NCBI GenBank assembly: GCA_964019055.1
Contig: OZ025212.1
Span: 14,282,891 to 14,346,890, forward strand
DNA length: 64,000 nt
DNA from: Anthopleura xanthogrammica
Lineage: Eukaryota > Cnidaria > Anthozoa > Actiniaria > Actiniidae
Direction: 5' to 3'
The notes below the pieces were generated by a model that did no database searches, was not told the DNA's origin, and was given only the letters and a program-made list of their open reading frames with translations. Both the position numbers and the translations under genes were made by a program. The number at the start of each line of letters is the position of its first letter. The first letter of the stretch is position 1. Shown here one piece after another: positions 55,921-64,000 of this stretch.

Positions 55921-58619
55921 GCTTCGAATATCTCTCTGAGCGACTCAGTTTTTACACCACTGCTGCACCTTGAGACACATCTGATCGATATAACACTCTT
56001 GATTGATAGGCCTGGAGTATTTATTCGTAATATAGGCGAACTGGAGCAGATTGGATTGAACTGTTGGACGAAATGTAATCAAGTGTTCTGTCGGATATCT
56101 TCGCGATAAGGCGGCAAAGCGTTTTCAACGGTTGATTTCTTTAATCTCAAGTACCGAAGGTCTTTAGCAAAGATGTTTTTGGAACTAAGATGTTTTTTTT
56201 CCCGTTCGTGTTTGTTTGCTAATACGTCACAATGACTATGATCCGAATCTAGCACTGGTCGACTGTAGTATTCCAAAGATTACGAAATCCATCTGTAAGA
56301 AAAAGTTTTTGAAAGCGTTCAAAAATAGCTACGCCCAAAGCCATAATTTCAGCTCAACCAGCATGATCTTGTCTGTAATCATAAAACGTCTATAGTTGTA
56401 GTCATTAAGGTTTATTTTAAAATCTAGAATAACATTTCTAAAGCGGCTTTTTTTCTTTAGGGCTCTAAACGCTTGTTACACAACACCAACATGTGAGTTT
56501 CCGTTGTTTAGGAGGAAAAAGGCCGTTCACTCCGCCCGATAATCTCACAGAACGTCTCTAAATGAACCTTAATTTTCGACCAATAATGACCTTGTCTTTA
56601 TCGCTAGAATATTAATCCTTAAAGCGTGTTTGAAAGTAATTTGTCGTTTCCTCTATACATGACATGTTTGTTCCTAGTTTAGAAGCGCCTTGTTGAGGAA
56701 AAACCCTAGACTTTGCATGAACTTCCTCTTCAAAACTTACCCAAACCTACACGTAATTTTTCGCATTCAAATCAAAGTTTTTGTTCGAATTATGCTCTCA
56801 AACTTCCATTTCCACTAAATATCATCTTCCTCTAAACGTAGGCGTGTAGAGCTTTTGTGTTTTTCTAGCTGTCATTCCCTCTACTATATTTACTTTGTAA
56901 CAACTTTCGAACATATTATTTTTAACTTTCATTAAGAAATGATGTTCTTTCAAATCTAAAATAAGCAAACACGATTCATAATTGTTTACTCGAAAATTTG
57001 TTCTTCAATAAACACAATTTCAAACTGAAAGTATTAATTTGAATATATTTAACGTTTGAAGTGCAGTTTTTATTGTACAAAACAATTTTAGACAAGTATT
57101 TTAAAGGATATATACTTATTGATAAATATCTGGGTTAAGAACTGACTTCGAGTCAAGAGTTAAAGGAGTTAGCGAGTTTATTCCTCGCTAGCGAACATCG
57201 AACTTGGCTTCATTTGTTTATTTACATCAACAAAACAACGTAGTTTATCACTGTTCCCGCTATGCCATCCAACAAAATATATTCTAGTCTCAAAGGAAAA
57301 TCAAAGACTTAAGCTTTAGTTATTTTTCCCCATTCAGTGGGCTAAAATCAGTGTTTTATTTGAGATATAAATTCAATTCGACCTTTTCAAGTCAACTTTA
57401 ACATGAACAACACAACACACCTGTTTTACAGCGCATCAAATCAATTCTATCCGCCTCATATCACGTTTTGATTAATTTTTTATAAAATTAAACGGATATT
57501 GAATATTTTTTTGACTTTTCGGGTATTTTGGATAAGATGTTTTTAATTGAATAGGAATCAGTATCTTTTGAAAAAAGTTTTTTTTCATGATTAATTCAAT
57601 TGTTTCAAATCGACTAGAAAAAAAACCATTCAATTGCACTTTTCTTCACGTCCAACTTTATCAATCCTAAACGGCACAAAATAAGAATAAGAACGCGAAA
57701 ACTATAAAACAAAACGGCTTAAATTCACGGCGATAGTATAATATTTCTTAAGCCTAATTATTTTCAACTTTCTTTTTAAATTCTATAAAGAAATTAAAGA
57801 GAAAAGCAATCAGAAAGCATTCACAAACTGTCAACCATATGTCAGAGTTAACGTCCATTTTGAAACATTTGCACTCAAATTTCTTGTTTTGAAATGATGT
57901 TTACTCTTCTATGTACACTGTGTTCTGATACCGTTTACACATAAATGACATGAATTTGAAACAAAAAGTTTCTGGCCCAAATGTGTTTCTCTTCGAAACC
58001 AAAGTACTATCTTTATTTCGCATAATTCTTCCCAAACTCACCGAGCTATGTGGGCACGTTAAATCCTATTTAAAATGGTGTTTTTCTCTCTCTAAGTTTT
58101 GAAAAATCCAGGTAATGCTTATCAAAGAACAATCAAATCTGAATAAAATTTTAAACAGATACGAATAATTTGAACGGTAATGTTTCGAATTTAAGATTAT
58201 CGTTGAAATTAAATTTTAAAATCAGTCGGTATTTAGAATTGCTTGAAAATTACTTTTTGGTCAAAATAATCAAGCAACGAATGGTTTGTTACCTAGGATT
58301 CCCTAAGGCAGTGTTCGACGTGACGGAGGAGGGAGGGGTGTGGAGAGGAACAGAAGGTACAAGTTATTGGAGCTAGGACAGGTAAGTGACCCTCGGGTTC
58401 TAGTCTAGCCTGTAAGTTAGTTGTTCTGAGTCATATCAAATATCCATTACTAGATTTCACTTATAGAAATATCGGCCGATCTTGAACTCGCTGTCCAATT
58501 ATTGTTAAGACAGTCTTGACACACTAACGAGAAAGAAATTGTTGTAATATGACACAGTATACATACTGAAGTTCTCTGTATATTATTGTGATTCATAATG
58601 ACTATATATAGTTATAGCT
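55921..58619. other. upstream of GPCR 3 and intergenic, no gene seen
   Basis: AT-rich unique sequence. A strong donor-like CAGGTAAGTG at 58379-58388 has no convincing coding exon before it. Confidence 0.5.
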
Positions 58620-59543
58620 ATTATAGTTTATCTTGGGATAAACATGTCGACACGATATTTTCCATCATTTGCAGTCGTCTGTCTCTTCTTCGTCGCATCA
58701 AGCCATTTCTCAACTTTCAATCTGCCATGCGTTTTTACAATTCTTGTGTTAACAACTATTTTACGTATTGTTCTGCTGTCTGGGGCAATTGTTCTCACTT
58801 TCTATTATTGCGTCTTCTCCGTCTTCAAAAGCGTGCAGCTCGCATACTTCTTGGGGCTGACTTCTCGCGAACCTCTGTCTCTCTTTTCTCTGACCTAAAC
58901 TGGATTCCTATCTTTGATCTTATCAAATTCAAAAAACTTTTAGTCCTCTTCAATGTACTTCTCAACCCTCATTCTCCGAAATGCTTAAAAAATCGCTTTC
59001 AACTTATTTCTAACACTCGTGATAGTTGTAGTCGTCGTACTAGGGCCTCATCACACGACTTGAAGTTGCCACATCCTCGCACTGATTCTGGTAAGAGGAC
59101 ATTAGCCTATAGTGCTGGCAAACTCTTTAATGACCTTGGAGTTGACTTCAAACACCTTGTCTGTCCCCCGTCTCCACTAACGCCTAAATCGTTGACTTCT
59201 TCTCTCTCCTCTCTTAAGCATAAACTACGCAAATCCTTGTTATCTCGCATTTCCACTGTTGATCATCTTGAAGACCTTCTTTGCTTTAATTGTCGCTACT
59301 CTCTACACTGTCATTGTTTATCCTAAATTATCTTCTTCTATTTTTTCTATCCATACTGTACTCCAGTATTTAATATATATGTAGTTTTGTAATAAATTAA
59401 TTAATATATTGTAACTTATAACAATTTGTAATTATATTATTTTATTTTATCTTTAATTTGAGGGCCGTAAGTTAGAAAACTGTAAATGGTTATTATGTAT
59501 CCCTCCGTAAATAAAGTTATTGTATTGTATTGTATTGTATTGA
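58620..59543 (+). mobile_element. 5'-truncated non-LTR retrotransposon (CR1/L2-like), C-terminal reverse transcriptase end and 3' tail
   Basis: The frame to 59326 encodes the region after the reverse transcriptase palm as seen in CR1/L2/Jockey-type elements: SWDKHVDTI, FYNSCVNNYFTYCSAVWGN, LQKRAARILLGADF, LNWIPIFDLIKFKK, and a serine/leucine-rich end (SLKHKLRKSLLSR). The catalytic domain and endonuclease are absent, so this is a dead 5'-truncated copy. After the stop come AATAAA at 59510 and a short TATTG repeat to about 59543, a typical microsatellite-like 3' tail. The 5' end near 58620 is approximate. Clade assignment is by recall of motif patterns. Confidence 0.8.
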
Positions 59544-60116
59544 CTAGTGTCATCTTTGCGAGATGAAATGATTGAATATCGCAATAATTTACTCGAAAGG
59601 AAGATGAATTGATGTGCACGCGTTGGAAAGTCATTGCCCTACCTCAGACGCTTTTGAAAATCATCTATGGCCCAGTTCAAACGTCGATCTTCTCATGAGC
59701 CGAACGCATTGAAAACAATGGATAATAGTGAAGGTGGTCTTTTTGCTGTCATTAGGTTCGGCTCATAAGAATCTAAAGGCAATAAGGATATATTTTCATG
59801 TTGTGTTCATTTTCACCTGGAGAATGTTTGCGAAAGTAGTCTATGTCTTCACTATTTGATGTACTTGTAGGCCTAGGGCTGTAGCCTCTTGTGTTTAAGC
59901 ATATGCTCTATTCCCAAAGGCCTTTTTTTCTATGTTTGACTAGAATTACGTACGCTTCATAGTCTTCAATGATAAGATACACTAATATCGCTGTAACGCA
60001 AACAAAGAATGTTATTCAAAAGGGAATGACATGTGGTCTCAATGGGAAAATCTCGTATCCATACACGCAAAGTATGGGTGTTTTAGATCATGTGTACAAT
60101 GTGCGCATAGACTAAT

Positions 60117-60523
60117 AAAGATACCGAAGGTCATGCATACATTATATGAGCATGGGCTACCAGTGATACCGCAGGACATGCATACCATATGCGCATGGGC
60201 TACCAGTGATGCCGCTGGTCATGCATACCATATGCGCATGGGCTACCAGTGATACCGCAGGTCATGCATACCATATGCGCATGGGCTACCAGTGATGCCG
60301 CTGGTCATGCATACCATATGAGCATGGGCTACCAGTGATGCCGCTGGTCATGCATACCATATGCGCATGGGCTACCAGTGATACCGCAGGTCATGCATAC
60401 CATATGCGCATGGGCTACCAGTGATGCGCAGGTCATGCATACAATATGCGCATAGGCTACCAGTGAGACGCAGGTCATGCATACCATATGCGCATGGGCT
60501 ACCAGTGATGCCGCAGGACATGC
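60117..60523 (+). repeat. 43-bp minisatellite, about 9 copies
   Basis: Monomer begins CATGCATACCATATGCGCAT and continues GGGCTACCAGTGATACCGCAGGT. Starts at 60177 and 60220 confirm the 43-base period. Copies differ at a few sites (ACCGCAGG versus GCCGCTGG; one or two shortened units near 60421-60475). Confidence 0.9.
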
Positions 60524-61498
60524 ATTCTTATTCTGATACACCCATCCAATCCATCTCGTGTACATTCTTATTCTGATACACCCATCCAATCCATCTCGTG
60601 TACATTCTTATTCCTATACGTCCATCCAATCCATCTCGTGTATATTCTTATTCTGATACACCCATCCAATCCATCTCGTGTATATTCTTATTCCTATACG
60701 TCCATCCAATCCATCTCGTCACCGTGTACATTCTTATTCCTATACGTCCATCCAATCCATCTCGTCACCGTGTACATTCTTATTCCTATACGTCCATCCA
60801 ATCCATCTCGTGTACATTCTTATTCCTATACGCCCATCCAATCCATCTCGTGTATATTCTTATTTTGATGCACCCATCCAATCCATCTCGTGTATATTCT
60901 TATTCCTATACGTCCATCCAATCCATCTCGTGTACATTCTTATTCCTATACGTCCATCCAATCCATCTCGTGTACATTCATATTCTGCATGATGCGCCCA
61001 TCCAATCCATCTCGTGTATATTCTTATTCTGATGCGCCCATCCAATCCATCTCGTGTATATTCTTATTCCTATACGTCCATCCAATCCATCTCGTGTACA
61101 TTCATATTCTGCATGATGCGCCCATCCAATCCATCTCGTGTATATTCTTATTCTGATGCGCCCATCCAATCCATCTCGTGTATATTCTTATTCTGATGCG
61201 CCCATCCAATCCATCTCGTGTATATTCTTATTCTGATGCACCCATCCAATCCATCTCGTGTATATTCTTATTTTAATGCGCCCATCCAATCCATTTCGTG
61301 TACATTCTTATTCTGATGCGCCCATCCAATCCATGTCATGTACATTCTTATTCCTATACGTCCATCCAATCCATCTCGTGTACATTCTTATTCTGATACA
61401 CCCATCCAATCCATCTCGTGTACATTCTTATTCCTATACGTCCATCCAATCCATCTCGTGTACATTCTTATTCCTATACGTCCATCCAATTCATCTCA
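60524..61498 (+). repeat. 40-bp minisatellite, about 24 copies
   Basis: Monomer begins CATTCTTATTCTGATACACC and continues CATCCAATCCATCTCGTGTA. Subtypes carry CCTATACGTC or CTGATGCGCC in the middle. Some units gain a few bases (TCACC) or read TGCATGATGCGCC. It starts directly where the 43-bp array ends. Confidence 0.9.
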
Positions 61499-62511
61499 TT
61501 TGCGCATTAGTTTAGATCTGGATAACAAATAAGTAATTGTTACTTTTCATTAATGATTCTTTAACTAGTTTCAACGGTTTTATTCACAAAATACTTAAAT
61601 TGCGTTTCTAAGATTTCATTGATAAAAATAAAGTCTTTTTAAGAATATTTATTTATTTATTTATTTACACCATTTTTCATGCTTAATTCCATGTTTTAGT
61701 ATAAGTATCATTCTCAAGGGAATGACTGCAGTCTGTTCATTTACACCAGCTAGCCCATTGTTTCTTATTCATGCTTTAACGAGTCAGCACGCTTCGTGGA
61801 TTCAACGGCATTCTCTCGTGCTTCAAGCTATTGTTCCTCACTCTTTCGAAAGCAACCGTTAGAACCTTTATGCGTTCTTTAAAATGGCGAACACTAGTGG
61901 AAGCATTCTATTTCAACGAGTATTTACGAGCAAGGGAACACTCTAAAGTACTTTCCTCTTCTCCTGCGCGTCGGTAAGTCAATTATTATTAGTTTCTATT
62001 ACTTTTGGGGAAGATAAACACGATATTTTAAGTTTGGTCGAAGAAATATTTTGACAGATAATTGACGGTTCACCTTGATATTCTGTCATTCGAGTACTAA
62101 ACGGTAAATTGCGAGTTTTCATTTTCCGTAGACGAATGAACTGACAAACCGAGTCAATGGTACGCGTTGAAGGTTATGTTTGGGGTTAAGGGCTAGAGAA
62201 ATAAACACCGCAATAATAATTCATGATGATAGTCTGTGTAGGACGTAAAGACATGCTTGACCAACAAAATACAAGTCTTTGTTCCATGCGCCCATGGAAT
62301 ATTTAGAAAGAATTCGAAGACTAAGAGTATATTTTGTAGTTCAGTAAATAATGTTAAATCGAAGAGTTACTGTACGTTAATCAATAGGTAGAAATTTGGT
62401 AAAACTTTGTAACTCTAGCTCTCGCCCGGGGGGGGGGGGGGGGGAGGGGAGTTACTTGGACTGGGTTCTGACAGGGGTAGGGTGTTCTCTGCTGGAGCCC
62501 CATGGTCATAA
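61499..62511. other. unique part of the duplicated 3.3 kb unit
   Basis: AT-rich, an ATTT tract at 61647-61670, a relic of the GGGAATGAC foldback family at 61712, and a poly-G run at 62427. Confidence 0.5.
62427..62449 (+). repeat. poly-G tract
   Basis: CCCGGGG run of about 17 G followed by AGGGGAG, in the second half of the duplicated 3.3 kb unit. Confidence 0.9.
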
Positions 62512-62839
62512 AAGCATAAACTACGCAAATCCTTGTTATCTCGCATTTCCACTGTTGATCATCTTGAAGACCTTCTTTGCTTTAATTGTCGCTACTCTCT
62601 ACACTGTCATTGTTTATCCTAAATTATCTTCTTCTATTTTTTCTATCCATACTGTACTCCAGTATTTAATATATATGTAGTTTTGTAATAAATTAATTAA
62701 TATATTGTAACTTATAACAATTTGTAATTATATTATTTTATTTTATCTTTAATTTGAGGGCCGTAAGTTAGAAAACTGTAAATGGTTATTATGTATCCCT
62801 CCGTAAATAAAGTTATTGTATTGTATTGTATTGTATTGA
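62512..62839 (+). mobile_element. second copy of the same retrotransposon 3' end
   Basis: Identical as far as I compared to 59216-59543 (last few RT codons, 3' UTR, AATAAA, TATTG tail). It starts abruptly inside the coding end, at the left edge of the tandem duplication. Confidence 0.85.
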
Positions 62840-63412
62840 CTAGTGTCATCTTTGCGAGATGAAATGATTGAATATCGCAATAATTTACTCGAAAGGAAGA
62901 TGAATTGATGTGCACGCGTTGGAAAGTCATTGCCCTACCTCAGACGCTTTTGAAAATCATCTATGGCCCAGTTCAAACGTCGATCTTCTCATGAGCCGAA
63001 CGCATTGAAAACAATGGATAATAGTGAAGGTGGTCTTTTTGCTGTCATTAGGTTCGGCTCATAAGAATCTAAAGGCAATAAGGATATATTTTCATGTTGT
63101 GTTCATTTTCACCTGGAGAATGTTTGCGAAAGTAGTCTATGTCTTCACTATTTGATGTACTTGTAGGCCTAGGGCTGTAGCCTCTTGTGTTTAAGCATAT
63201 GCTCTATTCCCAAAGGCCTTTTTTTCTATGTTTGACTAGAATTACGTACGCTTCATAGTCTTCAATGATAAGATACACTAATATCGCTGTAACGCAAACA
63301 AAGAATGTTATTCAAAAGGGAATGACATGTGGTCTCAATGGGAAAATCTCGTATCCATACACGCAAAGTATGGGTGTTTTAGATCATGTGTACAATGTGC
63401 GCATAGACTAAT

Positions 63413-63819
63413 AAAGATACCGAAGGTCATGCATACATTATATGAGCATGGGCTACCAGTGATACCGCAGGACATGCATACCATATGCGCATGGGCTACC
63501 AGTGATGCCGCTGGTCATGCATACCATATGCGCATGGGCTACCAGTGATACCGCAGGTCATGCATACCATATGCGCATGGGCTACCAGTGATGCCGCTGG
63601 TCATGCATACCATATGAGCATGGGCTACCAGTGATGCCGCTGGTCATGCATACCATATGCGCATGGGCTACCAGTGATACCGCAGGTCATGCATACCATA
63701 TGCGCATGGGCTACCAGTGATGCGCAGGTCATGCATACAATATGCGCATAGGCTACCAGTGAGACGCAGGTCATGCATACCATATGCGCATGGGCTACCA
63801 GTGATGCCGCAGGACATGC
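63413..63819 (+). repeat. 43-bp minisatellite, second copy of the array
   Basis: Same array as at 60117-60523 at an offset of 3,296, with the same order of monomer variants as far as compared. Confidence 0.9.
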
Positions 63820-64000
63820 ATTCTTATTCTGATACACCCATCCAATCCATCTCGTGTACATTCTTATTCTGATACACCCATCCAATCCATCTCGTGTACA
63901 TTCTTATTCCTATACGTCCATCCAATCCATCTCGTGTATATTCTTATTCTGATACACCCATCCAATCCATCTCGTGTATATTCTTATTCCTATACGTCCA
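63820..64000 (+). repeat. 40-bp minisatellite, second copy, cut by the window end
   Basis: Same first monomers in the same order as at 60524 onward; the array continues beyond the window. Confidence 0.9.

Larger units (their letters stand above)
59216..64000 (+). repeat. 3,296-bp tandem duplication; second copy incomplete at the window end
   Basis: Sequence from 59216 recurs from 62512 with a constant offset of 3,296 and no difference noticed in the parts compared. The matched part is 59216-60704 against 62512-64000 (1,489 bp). The unit contains the retrotransposon 3' end, about 570 bp of unique sequence, a 43-bp minisatellite, a 40-bp minisatellite and about 1 kb of AT-rich sequence with a poly-G tract. 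Confidence 0.9.

Noticed and set aside
58170..58388. Possible exon ending at the strong donor CAGGTAAGTG
   Set aside because: The frame closes before the donor and no partner exon is seen; it may be a noncoding 5' exon but this cannot be supported.
60329..61532. Overlapping frames with HPIHL/NPSR repeats on both strands
   Set aside because: Products of the 40-bp and 43-bp minisatellites; period times three gives repeating peptides without any real domain.
61884..61980. Possible first exon (good ATG context, donor-like GTAAGT at about 61974)
   Set aside because: The frame stops after 20 codons, before the donor.

Overview
The window reads as nuclear DNA of an invertebrate animal. AT-rich intergenic DNA is packed with microsatellites, foldback elements (MITEs) and tRNA-derived SINEs, and genes have GT-AG introns or are intronless receptor genes. 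The gene content (triokinase/FMN cyclase, an NXPE-type membrane protein, three intronless amine-receptor-like GPCRs) fits an anthozoan cnidarian such as a stony coral or sea anemone. That assignment is inference; no ribosomal or mitochondrial marker is present.

Layout: 1-5.1 kb is repeats, dominated by a 2.5 kb perfect tetranucleotide tract beside a SINE and a 350 bp inverted-repeat element. 5.56-13.61 kb (+) is a complete 14-exon triokinase/FMN cyclase gene (599 aa). 17.2-17.7 kb (-) is a small intronless ankyrin-repeat protein. 22.4-24.1 kb (+) is GPCR 1. About 20 kb (25-45 kb) holds no gene I can support; it contains SINEs, 57-bp minisatellite arrays, nested MITEs and microsatellites. 45.2-46.6 kb (+) is GPCR 2, with a long CGAA tract just past its stop. 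48.7-52.3 kb (+) is a complete 5-exon NXPE-like gene (515 aa). 54.9-55.9 kb (-) is GPCR 3. 58.6-59.5 kb is the 5'-truncated 3' end of a non-LTR retrotransposon. From 59.2 kb a 3,296-bp unit carrying that 3' end and two minisatellites (43 bp and 40 bp) is repeated in tandem; the second copy runs off the window.

The genes do not form a pathway. The three GPCRs are clearly paralogous: all keep the amine-pocket residues D3.32, W7.40 and Y7.43, and all have a very short second extracellular loop without cysteine. They look like a dispersed local family expansion.

The most unusual structure is in the repeats. A 57-bp minisatellite occurs in five arrays, and in three it is directly joined to the 3' end of a tRNA-derived SINE. 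Segments that carry functional ends have been amplified in tandem: a splice donor in the triokinase gene and a terminal repeat in a MITE family. All exon boundaries were read by eye from splice signals and reading frame and have not been tested against transcripts.
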